Assembly: GCF_002858765.1 (NCBI RefSeq)
Contig: NZ_PJRP01000005.1
Location: forward strand, 288,751-352,750
Reading direction: 5' to 3'
Length of the DNA: 64,000 nt
DNA from: Cupriavidus pauculus
GTDB taxonomy: Bacteria > Pseudomonadota > Gammaproteobacteria > Burkholderiales > Burkholderiaceae
Shown: in pieces, positions 8,164-17,003 of the stretch
Layout: every line of letters starts with the position of its first letter
Numbering within the stretch: the stretch's first letter is position 1
Translations under genes and position numbers: made by a program
The notes under the pieces: model-generated
Database searches by the model: none
Told to the model about the DNA's origin: nothing
The model's input: the letters and a program-made list of their open reading frames with translations, nothing else

Positions 8164-8862
8164 ATGAACAAGGTCTACGCCAGCGCCGCCGAGGCGCTCG
8201 CGGGCGTCGTACGCGACGGCCAGACGATCGCCGTGGGCGGTTTCGGTCTGTGCGGCATCCCCGAAGCGCTGATCGCTGCACTGCGCGACAGCGGCGCCAA
8301 GCAACTCACCTGCATCTCCAACAACGCCGGCGTGGACGGCTTCGGCCTGGGCCAGCTGCTGGCCACCCGCCAGATCAAGAAGATGATCTCGTCATACGTC
8401 GGCGAGAACAAGGAGTTCGAGCGCCAGTACCTGGCCGGCGAACTCGAGCTCGAATTCACGCCGCAGGGCACGCTGGCCGAGAAGCTGCGCGCTGGCGGCT
8501 CGGGCATCCCGGCCTTCTTCACCAAGACCGGCGTGGGCACGATCGTCGCCGAGGGCAAGGAAACCCGCGAGTTCCATGGCGATACCTACGTGATGGAGCA
8601 ATCGCTGGTGTCCGACGTGGCCATCGTCAAGGCCCAGAAGGCCGACAAGGCCGGCAACCTGGTGTTCCGCCGCACGGCCCGCAACTTCAATCCGGTGTGC
8701 GCCATGTCCGGCAAGATCACGATTGTCGAAGTGGAAGAGATCGTCGAAATCGGTGAAATCGACCCGGATGATGTTCACCTGGCCGGTATTTTCGTGCACC
8801 GCATCGTGCTGAACACCAACCCCGAAAAACGCATCGAACAGCGCACCGTGCGTGCCAAGTAA
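8164..8862 (+). CDS. scoA: 3-oxoacid CoA-transferase subunit A
   Basis: 232-aa alpha subunit of a family I CoA-transferase that moves CoA from succinyl-CoA to acetoacetate, activating ketone bodies or PHB-derived acetoacetate. The Gly-rich [13 protein letters not shown] segment near residue 24 and [14 protein letters not shown] near 52 are characteristic. Start chosen at the ATG with GAGGAAGGAG upstream; a 16-codon in-frame extension has no ribosome site. The beta subunit gene follows after 11 bases. bdhA nearby supports a role in 3-hydroxybutyrate use rather than beta-ketoadipate catabolism. Confidence 0.92.
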   Translation: MNKVYASAAEALAGVVRDGQTIAVGGFGLCGIPEALIAALRDSGAKQLTCISNNAGVDGFGLGQLLATRQIKKMISSYVGENKEFERQYLAGELELEFTPQGTLAEKLRAGGSGIPAFFTKTGVGTIVAEGKETREFHGDTYVMEQSLVSDVAIVKAQKADKAGNLVFRRTARNFNPVCAMSGKITIVEVEEIVEIGEIDPDDVHLAGIFVHRIVLNTNPEKRIEQRTVRAK

Positions 8863-8873
8863 GGAGACAGATC

Positions 8874-9512
8874 ATGGCATGGACACGTGATGAAATGGCC
8901 GCACGCGCGGCCGCCGAGCTGCAGGACGGCTTCTATGTGAACCTGGGCATCGGCCTGCCGACGCTGGTGGCCAACCATGTGCCGCAAGGCATGGAAGTGT
9001 GGCTGCAGTCGGAAAATGGCCTGCTCGGCATCGGCCCGTTCCCGACCGAGGAAGAAGTGGACGCCGACATGATCAACGCCGGCAAGCAGACCGTGACGAC
9101 GCTGCCGGGCTCGTCGATCTTCTCGTCGGCCGATTCGTTCGCGATGATCCGCGGCGGCAAGATCAACCTGGCCATCCTGGGCGCAATGCAGGTCAGCCAG
9201 CGCGGCGACCTGGCCAACTGGATGATTCCGGGCAAGATGGTCAAGGGCATGGGCGGCGCCATGGACCTGGTGGCTGGCGTGGGCCGCGTGGTGGTGCTGA
9301 TGGAACACACGGCCAAGAAGAAGGATGGCACCGAGGACGTCAAGATCCTCAAGGAGTGCAACCTGCCGCTGACCGGCCTGGGCGTGGTGAACCGCATCAT
9401 CACCGACCTGGCCGTGATCGACGTGACGCCGCAAGGGCTGAAGCTCGTGGAAACGGCACCGGGTGTGTCGCGCGAGGAAGTCCAGGCGAAGACGGAAGCC
9501 GAACTGATCTGA
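8874..9512 (+). CDS. scoB: 3-oxoacid CoA-transferase subunit B
   Basis: 212-aa beta subunit, partner of the preceding gene. The motif [10 protein letters not shown] near residue 43 contains the glutamate that forms the gamma-glutamyl-CoA thioester intermediate in family I CoA-transferases; the GIGLPTLV oxyanion loop near residue 24 is also present. A good ribosome site (AAGGAGACAG) precedes the ATG. It is followed by a strong rho-independent terminator, so scoAB is a two-gene unit. Confidence 0.93.
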   Translation: MAWTRDEMAARAAAELQDGFYVNLGIGLPTLVANHVPQGMEVWLQSENGLLGIGPFPTEEEVDADMINAGKQTVTTLPGSSIFSSADSFAMIRGGKINLAILGAMQVSQRGDLANWMIPGKMVKGMGGAMDLVAGVGRVVVLMEHTAKKKDGTEDVKILKECNLPLTGLGVVNRIITDLAVIDVTPQGLKLVETAPGVSREEVQAKTEAELI

Positions 9513-9530
9513 GCGGCATCCCGCAGTCTG

Positions 9531-9568
9531 AAAAAAGCCCCCGCCGGTTTGCGCCGGCGGGGGCTTTT
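9531..9568 (+). terminator. Rho-independent terminator after scoB
   Basis: Eleven-bp G/C stem (GCCCCCGCCGG / CCGGCGGGGGC, 6-base loop) preceded by an A-run and followed by TTTT. The A and T runs on both sides make it likely to work for the converging minus-strand unit as well. Confidence 0.85.
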
Positions 9569-9622
9569 GCTTTGGACGGGAGCAGGGCGCTGGCCGGGTT
9601 CGCCGGCTCAGGCGCCCCAGGC

Positions 9623-10117
9623 TCAGGTCTTGGGCTTGTTGTAGCTTGAAAAGACCGACGCTGCGCCATCGGACTTCACCAGCAGCACGTCGAACGGGTC
9701 CTTTCGGGGGCCATATTCCATGCCCGGCGAGCCGACCGGCATGCCCGGTACGGCCAGCCCGGCCGCCTTCGGCCTGGCTGCCAGCAGTTTCCTGATGTCG
9801 GCGGCAGGCACGTGGCCCTCGACGCCGTAGCCCTGGATGACACCGGTGTGACACGAGCCGAAGCGCTCGGGAATCCCGTATTTCTTGCGATACACGCCGG
9901 TATCGTCCACGTCGTGCGTGGCCACCGTGAAGCCGTTGTCGCGCAGGTGCTTGACCCAGTCCTCGCAACAGCCGCAGGTCGGGCTCTTGTAGACGTCGAT
10001 CGCCAGGGCCTTCGGCGCCTGGGCGACTGCCATCAGTGGCGACAAAAGCAGGGCGCCGGCGCCGAGCGTGCGCAGGGCATTGCGTCGCGACTGGTGTCGC
10101 GATTGACTACGCTGCAT
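9623..10117 (-). CDS. DUF411 metal-binding-like periplasmic protein
   Basis: 164-aa exported protein. The N-terminus has an SRRNALR twin-arginine-like motif, a hydrophobic core and an Ala-x-Ala site before APKALAID. The mature part is a DUF411 domain with a CGCC motif in SPTCGCCEDWV near residue 47 and a further Cys in the FGSCHT segment. DUF411 proteins are often near copper or metal-resistance genes, and cysteine/methionine-based metal binding is a reasonable inference. The start was chosen at the ATG giving the signal peptide. It begins 10 bases after the bdhA stop, so it is co-transcribed with a ketone-body gene, which is unexpected. Confidence 0.75.
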   Translation of the reverse strand: MQRSQSRHQSRRNALRTLGAGALLLSPLMAVAQAPKALAIDVYKSPTCGCCEDWVKHLRDNGFTVATHDVDDTGVYRKKYGIPERFGSCHTGVIQGYGVEGHVPAADIRKLLAARPKAAGLAVPGMPVGSPGMEYGPRKDPFDVLLVKSDGAASVFSSYNKPKT

Positions 10118-10127
10118 CGCTGCCTCC

Positions 10128-10904
10128 TTATTGCGCCACCCAGCCGCCATCCATGTTCCAGATCGCGCCGCGCACCTGCTTGGCCGCTTCGCTCGATAGG
10201 AATACGGCCAGGGCACCCAGTTCCTCGGGCGTGACGAACTGGCCCGACGGCTGCTTTTCCAGCACCAGCTCACGCTTGGCCTGTTCCACGGGAATGCCTT
10301 CCTTCTGCGCGCGGGCTTCCACCTGCTTCTGCACCAGCGGGGTCAGCACCCAGCCCGGGCAGATCGCATTGGCGGTGACGCCGGTCTGCGCGGTTTCCAG
10401 CGCGGTGACCTTGGTGAATCCGACAATGCCGTGCTTGGCGGCTACGTAAGCCGATTTTTCGGCCGAGGCCACCAGGCCATGGGTGGACGCCACGTTGATG
10501 ACGCGGCCCCAGTTCTTGGCCTTCATCGACGGCAGGGCAAGACGGGTGGTATGGAAGGCGGAGGTCAGGTTGATGGCGATGATGGCATCCCACTTGTCCA
10601 CCGGGAACTCCTCGATCTTGGCCACGAACTGGATGCCCGCGTTGTTGACCAGGATGTCCACGCCGCCGAAGTCCTTCTCGGCATAGCGCATCATGTCCTC
10701 GATCTCGACAGCCTTGCTCATGTCAGCGCCGTGGTAGCCCACCTGGATGCCGCTGCCGGCGCGGGCGATTTCCGCCTTTGCGCCGTCGGCATCACCGAAT
10801 CCGTTGACAATGATGTTCGCGCCCTGCGCAGCCAGAGCCTGCGCGATGCCGAGTCCGATTCCGCTGGTCGAGCCCGTGACCAGTGCCGTCTTGCCTTTGA
10901 GCAT
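10128..10904 (-). CDS. bdhA: D-3-hydroxybutyrate dehydrogenase
   Basis: 258-aa SDR that oxidises (R)-3-hydroxybutyrate to acetoacetate with NAD+. Motifs in order: TGSTSGIGLG near residue 9, NNAG near 90, catalytic Tyr/Lys in SAYVAAKHG near 152, then the PGWVLTPLVQKQ segment and C-terminal WNMDGGWVAQ typical of bacterial BDH. The start is the ATG with a GGAGG ribosome site; an in-frame ATG 13 codons earlier lacks one. It is divergent from an alpha/beta hydrolase and near scoAB, giving a coherent PHB/3-hydroxybutyrate mobilisation route. Confidence 0.92.
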   Translation of the reverse strand: MLKGKTALVTGSTSGIGLGIAQALAAQGANIIVNGFGDADGAKAEIARAGSGIQVGYHGADMSKAVEIEDMMRYAEKDFGGVDILVNNAGIQFVAKIEEFPVDKWDAIIAINLTSAFHTTRLALPSMKAKNWGRVINVASTHGLVASAEKSAYVAAKHGIVGFTKVTALETAQTGVTANAICPGWVLTPLVQKQVEARAQKEGIPVEQAKRELVLEKQPSGQFVTPEELGALAVFLSSEAAKQVRGAIWNMDGGWVAQ

Positions 10905-10941
10905 GTAAGCCTCCGTCGGGAGTGTCAGGATGTGCTGTGGC

Positions 10942-10964
10942 ATTGTACTCGCAGGGCGTACAAT
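10942..10964. promoter_or_regulatory. ATTGTAC-N9-GTACAAT dyad between bdhA and the hydrolase gene
   Basis: Perfect 7-bp inverted repeat (ATTGTAC / GTACAAT) with a 9-base spacer, 38 bases upstream of bdhA on one side and 120 before the hydrolase on the other. Each arm contains TACAAT, a plausible -10 hexamer on each strand. It resembles the dyad before scoA. Confidence 0.3.
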
Positions 10965-11083
10965 CCGGCTTTGGCCTGGCGCCGTATTTCGTCACGTTTT
11001 GTCCGGTGTTTCGCCGCGGACAAGAAATTCCGAAAAAACTCGCACGCCGCAGGGGATGCGGTGGCACAGCAGGGGAGCTCCAG

Positions 11084-11965
11084 ATGTCTTCCAGTCCGCG
11101 CCTCGGATTCGTCCAGTGCATCAGCCCGGTGGGCCTGCATCGCATGGCCTATCACGAATGGGGCGATCCCCTGAATCCGCGCGTGCTGATGTGCGTGCAT
11201 GGGCTGACACGTACCGGGCGCGACTTCGATGCGCTGGCGCGGGCGATGTCGGACGAGTATCGCGTGGTGTGTCCCGACGTGGCCGGCCGCGGACGCTCGG
11301 AATGGCTGGCTGATCCGCATCACTACGTCGTGCCGCAGTATGTGTCGGACATGGTGACGCTGATCGCGCGGCTGAACGTGGAGCAGGTGGACTGGTTCGG
11401 GACGTCGATGGGCGGGCTGATCGGCATGGGCCTGGCTGGCCTGCCGAAGTCGCCAGTGCGCAAGCTGCTGCTCAACGATGTGGGGCCGCGCATTACCGCG
11501 CAGGCGCTGGAGCGCATCGGCGCCTACCTGGGCCTGCCGGTGCGGTTCAAGACCTTCGAGGAAGGGCTGGCGTACCTGCAGACGATCAGCACATCGTTCG
11601 GTCGTCATACGCCCGAGCAATGGCGGGAACTCAACGGCGCCATCCTCAAGCCCGTGCAGGGTGCCGAGGGGTTGGAGTGGGGGCTGCACTATGACCCCGC
11701 GCTGGCCGTGCCGTTCAAGGAGACGCCGCCCGAGGCGATACAGGCCGGCGAACTGGCGCTGTGGCGCATGTTCGAGGCGGCGCCGGGGCCGACGCTGATC
11801 GTGCGCGGCGCCCAGTCCGACCTGCTGCTGCGCGAGACGGTGGCGGAGATGGTGGCGCGCGGCAAGCAGGTATCGACCGTCGAAATCCCCGATGTGGGGC
11901 ACGCGCCCACGTTTATCGATCCGGCCCAGATTGCCATCGCCCGGGATTTCTTCCTGGGTACGTAA
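11084..11965 (+). CDS. Alpha/beta hydrolase, candidate 3-hydroxybutyrate oligomer hydrolase
   Basis: 293-aa alpha/beta hydrolase. The oxyanion-side HGLTRTGRDF segment is near residue 40, the nucleophile elbow GTSMGG near 106, an acid candidate in RGAQSDLL and the catalytic His in DVGHAPTF near the C-terminus. There is no signal peptide, so it is cytoplasmic. The adjacent, divergent bdhA suggests it hydrolyses 3-hydroxybutyrate oligomers (PhaY-type) to feed BdhA. That role rests on position and my memory of synteny in Cupriavidus; a general esterase is the alternative. ATG chosen with a GGGGAGCTCCAG ribosome site. Confidence 0.7.
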   Translation: MSSSPRLGFVQCISPVGLHRMAYHEWGDPLNPRVLMCVHGLTRTGRDFDALARAMSDEYRVVCPDVAGRGRSEWLADPHHYVVPQYVSDMVTLIARLNVEQVDWFGTSMGGLIGMGLAGLPKSPVRKLLLNDVGPRITAQALERIGAYLGLPVRFKTFEEGLAYLQTISTSFGRHTPEQWRELNGAILKPVQGAEGLEWGLHYDPALAVPFKETPPEAIQAGELALWRMFEAAPGPTLIVRGAQSDLLLRETVAEMVARGKQVSTVEIPDVGHAPTFIDPAQIAIARDFFLGT

Positions 11966-11991
11966 CGAATTTTTGCTGAGAAGAATCTGAT

Positions 11992-12354
11992 ATGAGCACC
12001 AACACCCTCAAGCGCGCCCACGTGGGCAAGCGTCTGTCCGAATACGCGGTCTACAACGGCGTGGTCTACCTGGCTGGCCAGGTGCCCGAGGTCGATCCCA
12101 AGGCCGACCTGCGCGGCCAGACCCGCGAGGTGCTCGGTCATATCGACCGCCTGCTGGCCGAGGCCGGCAGCGACAAGACGCGCATCCTGATGTGCCAGAT
12201 CTTTCTGACCGACGTCACCCGCATCGGCGAGATGAACGAGGTGTGGGATGAATGGGTGGCCCAAGGCAACACGCCCCCGCGCGCCACGGTGGAAGCCAAG
12301 CTAGCCAACCCCGACTACCTGATCGAAGTGGTGGTGACGGCCGCCCTCAATTAA
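11992..12354 (+). CDS. RidA family (YjgF/YER057c/UK114) protein
   Basis: 120-aa small RidA-fold protein. RidA homologues form trimers and hydrolyse reactive enamine/imine intermediates produced by PLP enzymes. Family features: the VYLAGQVPEV segment near residue 25, FLTDVTRIGEMNEVWDEW in the middle, and the signature NTPPRATVEAKLANPDYLIEV containing the ligand-binding Arg (RAT) and the trailing Glu. It is 26 bases after the hydrolase stop and 15 before relA, so all three may be one transcript. It is one of several RidA subgroups and cannot be pinned to a pathway. Confidence 0.85.
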   Translation: MSTNTLKRAHVGKRLSEYAVYNGVVYLAGQVPEVDPKADLRGQTREVLGHIDRLLAEAGSDKTRILMCQIFLTDVTRIGEMNEVWDEWVAQGNTPPRATVEAKLANPDYLIEVVVTAALN

Positions 12355-12369
12355 TGCAGGCGTTGTGAC

Positions 12370-14601
12370 ATGGTGACGTCAACGGAGCTGACGGGCCAGA
12401 CCGCAGGCATTCCGGATGCCGGGCTCGTCGAACGTGCATTGGCCTTTGTGCGCGACGTGGCGGATGGCGATACCCCGGTGCTGCTGCCGACCGGCGAAAG
12501 CGTGCTGTCGCATGCCGAAGGGATGCTGCGCATCCTGGACGGCCTGCGCGTGGACGATGCCGCGCGAGCCGCGGCCTGCCTGTTCGCGGCGGCGGCCTTC
12601 GTGCCCGACGCCGAGGCCCAGATCGAACCCAGGTTTGGCGAGGAGGTGGTGCGCCTTGTGAAGGGCGTGCGGCAGCTGCTGCGCATTGGCGCCATCGCGG
12701 TGACGCAGACCGATGTGTCGGAAGCGTCGAAGTCGCAGGTGGCCGCGCGCCACGAGCAGGTCGAGGCCTTGCGCAAGATGCTGCTGGCATTTGCGCAGGA
12801 TATCCGCGTGGTGCTGGTGCGCCTGGCGTCGCGCCTGCAGACCCTGCGCTGGCTGGCGCAGACCAAGACCCCGCCGCTGTCCGGCGTGGCCCGCGAGACG
12901 CTGGACATCTACGCGCCGTTGGCCAACCGGCTGGGAATCTGGCAGGTGAAGTGGGAGCTGGAAGACCTGGCGTTCCGCTTCGAGCAGCCCGATACCTACA
13001 AGCGCATCGCGAAGCTGCTGGACGAGAAGCGCATCGAGCGCGAGGGCTACATCGCGCAGGCCATCGCGCGCCTGCAGTCCGAACTGGCCTCGGCCGGTAT
13101 CCGTGCGGAGGTGTCGGGCCGGCCCAAGCACATCTACAGCATCTGGAAGAAGATGCGCGGCAAGGAACTGGACTTTGCCGACCTGTACGACGTGCGCGCG
13201 TTCCGCGTGATCGTCGACGACATCAAGGACTGCTATACCGTCCTGGGAATCGTCCACCATATCTGGCAGCCGATTCCGCGAGAGTTCGACGACTATATCT
13301 CGCGGCCGAAGGCGAACGGCTACAAGTCGCTGCATACGGTGGTGATCGGCGACGACGGGCGCGCGTTCGAGGTGCAGATCCGCACGCAGGAGATGCACCA
13401 CTTTGCCGAATACGGTGTGGCTGCCCACTGGCGCTACAAGGAGGCGGGCGGCAGGGGCTATAGCGGCCAGTTTGCGGCCGACAACACCTACGACGAGAAG
13501 ATCGCGTGGCTACGGCAGTTGCTGGCCTGGAAGGACGAGGCCGACCACACCGTGGCGCACGAGGATTCGCCGTGGGAGCAGCTCAAGCATGCGGCCATCG
13601 ACGACCATATCTATGTGTTGACGCCGCAGGCGCGCGTGGTGGCCTTGCCGCAAGGTGCCACGCCGGTGGATTTTGCCTACTACCTGCACAGCGATCTGGG
13701 TCATCGGTGTCGCGGGGCACGTGTGGACGGGTCGATGGTGCCGCTGAACACGCCGCTCAAGAACGGGCAGACCGTGGAGATCGTGGCGGTCAAGCAGGGC
13801 GGCCCTTCGCGCGACTGGCTGAACCCCGAGCTTGGCTATCTGGCAAGCAATCGTGCCCGCGCGAAGGTGCGGGCCTGGTTCAATGCGCTGGATTCGCAGG
13901 AAACGCTGGCGCAGGGGCGGGCACTGATCGAAAAGACGTTGCAGCGCGAGGGTAAGACGGCCGTCAACCTGGACGACCTGGCTACCCGGCTCAACTTCAA
14001 GTCGACCGACGATCTTTACGCGGCCGTGGCCAAGGAAGAGTTCAGTCTGCGTCATGTGGAGCATGCGTTACGTCACCCGGAGGGCGAGGCGCAGCCGCAG
14101 TTCAGCGAGGAAGAGGCCGTCACCAAGAAGAGCCGCGCGACCAGCGTGGCCCGGGGCGCCAAGAGCGGCGTGCTGGTGGTGGGCGTGGATTCGCTGATGA
14201 CGCAGATGTCGCGTTGCTGCAAGCCGGCGCCGCCCGACGAAATCGTCGGGTTCGTCACGCGCGGGCGCGGGGTGTCGATCCATCGCCGCAGTTGCAGTAC
14301 GTTCCTGCAGTTGTCGGCGCGGGCGCCAGAGCGCGTGATCCAGACGGAGTGGGGAAAGCGCAGCGACGCGGTCTATCCGGTCGACATCCAGGTGGAGGCG
14401 GTGGACCGTCAGGGCCTGTTGCGCGATATCTCCGAAGTGCTGTCGCGGGAGAAGATCAACGTGACGGGGGTGAAGACGCTGTCGAGCAAGGGCGTGGCGC
14501 GCATGCAGTTTACGGCGGAAGTGTCCGAGGCCACGCAGTTGCAGCGCGCGTTGCAGCTGATCGAGGAAGTGCAGGGGGTGTTGCACGCCCGGCGAAAATA
14601 A
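12370..14601 (+). CDS. relA: RelA-type (p)ppGpp synthetase
   Basis: 743-aa long RSH protein of the ribosome-linked stringent response. The N-terminal hydrolase domain is degenerate: where active hydrolases have HD (ALLHDVIED) this protein reads CLFAAAAFVPD at about residues 70-80. The synthetase domain (about 230-370) has RPKHIYSIWKKM and YKSLHTVV, and at residues 305-308 EFDD, the acidic EXDD form of RelA rather than the RXKD of bifunctional SpoT enzymes. TGS, a Cys-containing segment (MSRCCKPAPPDEIVGFVTRG) and a C-terminal ACT domain follow. The tRNA-Val promoter overlaps its 3' end. Monofunctional synthetase activity is inferred from these motifs. Confidence 0.93.
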   Translation: MVTSTELTGQTAGIPDAGLVERALAFVRDVADGDTPVLLPTGESVLSHAEGMLRILDGLRVDDAARAAACLFAAAAFVPDAEAQIEPRFGEEVVRLVKGVRQLLRIGAIAVTQTDVSEASKSQVAARHEQVEALRKMLLAFAQDIRVVLVRLASRLQTLRWLAQTKTPPLSGVARETLDIYAPLANRLGIWQVKWELEDLAFRFEQPDTYKRIAKLLDEKRIEREGYIAQAIARLQSELASAGIRAEVSGRPKHIYSIWKKMRGKELDFADLYDVRAFRVIVDDIKDCYTVLGIVHHIWQPIPREFDDYISRPKANGYKSLHTVVIGDDGRAFEVQIRTQEMHHFAEYGVAAHWRYKEAGGRGYSGQFAADNTYDEKIAWLRQLLAWKDEADHTVAHEDSPWEQLKHAAIDDHIYVLTPQARVVALPQGATPVDFAYYLHSDLGHRCRGARVDGSMVPLNTPLKNGQTVEIVAVKQGGPSRDWLNPELGYLASNRARAKVRAWFNALDSQETLAQGRALIEKTLQREGKTAVNLDDLATRLNFKSTDDLYAAVAKEEFSLRHVEHALRHPEGEAQPQFSEEEAVTKKSRATSVARGAKSGVLVVGVDSLMTQMSRCCKPAPPDEIVGFVTRGRGVSIHRRSCSTFLQLSARAPERVIQTEWGKRSDAVYPVDIQVEAVDRQGLLRDISEVLSREKINVTGVKTLSSKGVARMQFTAEVSEATQLQRALQLIEEVQGVLHARRK

Positions 14602-14610
14602 GGTTATACT
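14581..14610 (+). promoter_or_regulatory. Promoter of tRNA-Val
   Basis: TTGCAC at 14581-14586, an 18-base spacer and TATACT at 14605-14610, placing the start about 6 bases before the tRNA. The -35 and most of the spacer are inside the last codons of relA. Confidence 0.6.
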
Positions 14611-14622
14611 CTGCGCTTCGCT

Positions 14623-14699
14623 AGGCTCGTAGCTCAGCTGGTTAGAGCACCACCTTGACATGGTGGGGGTCGTTGGTTCGAGTCCAATCGAGCCTACCA
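14623..14699 (+). tRNA. tRNA-Val(GAC)
   Basis: Full cloverleaf, 77 bases with encoded CCA. The acceptor AGGCTCG pairs with CGAGCCT, the anticodon stem CCACC/GGTGG encloses the loop TTGACAT with anticodon GAC, and the T-arm GGTTCGAGTCC is intact. Confidence 0.96.
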
Positions 14700-15048
14700 A
14701 CGAACATGCAGTACAACGCCGGAAGCGCATCATGAATATGACAACTCGAACTACTACCGCTGGTTAGCGACAGTAGTCGAGGTGCGCCTTCGACCCGTGC
14801 AGGATGCGGGGAAACACAGAAAAACGCGGCCTTGGCCGCGTTTTTTTTCGTCTGTCGTTTGCCAGCGTGCTGCTAAGCTGCCGCGTCGCCCGATGTTGGG
14901 TGCAGGTCAGTCCCAGAGATTTCCGTTGCCGGTGTTGTCCGATGCGCGCGTTTGCCCCATCTGGCCTCACTGGCGCCACAAAAGTTGCTTTGTCCGCCCG
15001 CCCAGGCACCCAGAAGCCGGCGCGGTGGAATCCACAAGAGGTGCAATG
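14700..15048. other. tRNA-Val to thrS intergenic region
   Basis: About 350 bases without a supported gene. It holds a strong terminator (14821-14849) and must contain the thrS promoter and leader. The thrS frame is open upstream of the chosen start, but there is no better ribosome site there. Confidence 0.55.
14821..14849 (+). terminator. Rho-independent terminator downstream of tRNA-Val
   Basis: Perfect stem AACGCGGCC/GGCCGCGTT with a two-base TT loop, followed by a run of eight T. It likely ends the relA/tRNA-Val transcript ahead of thrS. Confidence 0.8.
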
Positions 15049-16956
15049 ATGATCGCAATCACGCTGCCGGACGGTTCCCGTCGCGAATACCCCGGCCCCG
15101 TCACGGTGGCTGAAGTGGCGCAGAGCATCGGCTCGGGCCTGGCCAAGGCGGCGCTCGCCGGCAAGGTCGACGGTCGCATGGTCGATACGAGCTTCACGAT
15201 CGATCAGGATGCGTCGCTGGCCATCGTCACGGACAAGGACGCCGATGGCGTCGACGTGATCCGCCATTCGACGGCCCACTTGCTGGCCTACGCCGTCAAG
15301 GAACTGTTCCCTGATGCGCAGGTGACGATCGGTCCGGTCATCGAGAACGGCTTCTACTACGACTTTGCCTACAAGCGTCCTTTCACGCCCGAGGATCTGG
15401 CCGCCATCGAGAAGAAGATGACGGAACTGGCCCGCAAGGACGAGAAGGTAACGCGCGAAGTCTGGAACCGCGACGAAGCGGTGGCGCTGTTCGAGTCGAT
15501 GGGCGAGAAGTACAAGGCCGAGATCATCGCGTCGATTCCTGCCGACCAGGAAATCGGCCTGTATCGCGAAGGCAGCTTTGTGGATCTGTGCCGCGGGCCG
15601 CACGTGCCGTCCACGGGCAAGCTCAAGGTCTTCAAGCTGATGAAGGTGGCCGGCGCCTATTGGCGCGGCGACTCGAACAACGAGATGCTCCAGCGCATCT
15701 ACGGCACGGCCTGGGCCAAGAAGGAAGACCAGGAAGCGTACCTGACGATGCTGGAAGAGGCTGAAAAGCGCGACCACCGCCGTCTGGGCAAGACGCTGGA
15801 CCTGTTCCACCTGCAGGAAGAAGCGCCTGGCATGGTGTTCTGGCACCCGAAGGGCTGGAGCGTCTGGCAGGCTGTCGAGCAGTACATGCGCGGCCGGCTG
15901 ACGGAGGCTGGGTACCAGGAAGTGCGTACGCCGCAGGTGATGGATCGTACTCTCTGGGAAAAATCCGGTCACTGGGAGAACTACAAGGAAAACATGTTCG
16001 TCACGGAGTCGGAAAAGCGCGACTACGCGATCAAGCCGATGAACTGCCCGGGACATGTCCAGATCTTCAACCACGGTCTGCGTTCGTACCGCGACCTGCC
16101 GCTGCGCCTTGCCGAATTTGGCTCCTGCCACCGCAATGAGCCGTCGGGCGCGCTGCATGGCTTGATGCGCGTGCGCGGTTTTGTGCAGGATGATGCCCAT
16201 ATCTTCTGCACGGAAGAGCAGATCGTCGAGGAAGCAAAGGCTTTCAACGAACTCGCGTTCTCGGTGTACGACGACTTCGGCTTCAAGGACATCAAGGTCA
16301 AGCTGTCGCTGCGCCCGGAAAAACGGGCTGGCTCGGATGCCGTCTGGGATCACGCCGAAGACGGCCTGCGCCTGGCGCTGCGCGCCTGCGGCGTGGAGTG
16401 GGAGGAGCTGCCGGGTGAGGGTGCGTTCTACGGTCCGAAGGTGGAATACCACATCAAGGACGCGATCGGCCGCTCGTGGCAGTGCGGTACGCTGCAGCTC
16501 GATCTGGTGCTGCCGGAGCGCCTGGGCGCCGAATACGTCTCCGACGACAACGGCCGCAAGCGCCCCGTCATGTTGCATCGTGCCATCCTGGGATCGTTCG
16601 AGCGCTTCCTGGGCATCCTGCTGGAAAATCACGCGGGTGCGCTGCCCGCCTGGCTGGCCCCGGAGCAGGTGGTGGTCATGAATATCGCCGATTCGCAGTC
16701 GGAATATGCCGAAAGCGTCGTGCAACTCTTGCAAAAACAAGGGTTTAGGGCCAAGGCGGATTTGCGTAACGAGAAAATTACGTATAAAATCCGCGAGCAC
16801 TCGCTCCAGAAGATTCCCTACCTGCTAGTGGTGGGCGACAAGGAGCGGGATGCCAATCAAGTGGCCGTGCGTGCCCGAGGCAATGTGGATCTGGGTGTCA
16901 TGCCCGTTTCCGCGTTTGTGGAACGTCTTCAGAACGACGTTGCCAGCAAAGCCTGA
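15049..16956 (+). CDS. thrS: Threonyl-tRNA synthetase
   Basis: 635-aa class II synthetase charging tRNA-Thr. Domain order: N-terminal TGS (1-65), the SAD editing domain with [19 protein letters not shown] (about 75-95) and the [13 protein letters not shown] segment (about 180), then the catalytic core with motif 2 around [22 protein letters not shown] and zinc ligands in MNCPGH, then motif 3 and the anticodon-binding domain. Two adjacent ATGs occur; the second is used because it lies 7 bases from GAGG while the first is only 4. infC follows 47 bases downstream, the usual thrS–infC order. Confidence 0.97.
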   Translation: MIAITLPDGSRREYPGPVTVAEVAQSIGSGLAKAALAGKVDGRMVDTSFTIDQDASLAIVTDKDADGVDVIRHSTAHLLAYAVKELFPDAQVTIGPVIENGFYYDFAYKRPFTPEDLAAIEKKMTELARKDEKVTREVWNRDEAVALFESMGEKYKAEIIASIPADQEIGLYREGSFVDLCRGPHVPSTGKLKVFKLMKVAGAYWRGDSNNEMLQRIYGTAWAKKEDQEAYLTMLEEAEKRDHRRLGKTLDLFHLQEEAPGMVFWHPKGWSVWQAVEQYMRGRLTEAGYQEVRTPQVMDRTLWEKSGHWENYKENMFVTESEKRDYAIKPMNCPGHVQIFNHGLRSYRDLPLRLAEFGSCHRNEPSGALHGLMRVRGFVQDDAHIFCTEEQIVEEAKAFNELAFSVYDDFGFKDIKVKLSLRPEKRAGSDAVWDHAEDGLRLALRACGVEWEELPGEGAFYGPKVEYHIKDAIGRSWQCGTLQLDLVLPERLGAEYVSDDNGRKRPVMLHRAILGSFERFLGILLENHAGALPAWLAPEQVVVMNIADSQSEYAESVVQLLQKQGFRAKADLRNEKITYKIREHSLQKIPYLLVVGDKERDANQVAVRARGNVDLGVMPVSAFVERLQNDVASKA

Positions 16957-17003
16957 GGGTGTGAAGCACGGCTTGTTTTTTTGTCTTCTTGAGGTAACGG
17001 AAC

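Noticed and set aside
14764..16800. 678-codon open frame antisense to thrS
   Set aside because: Shadow frame; it also runs through the terminator before thrS.
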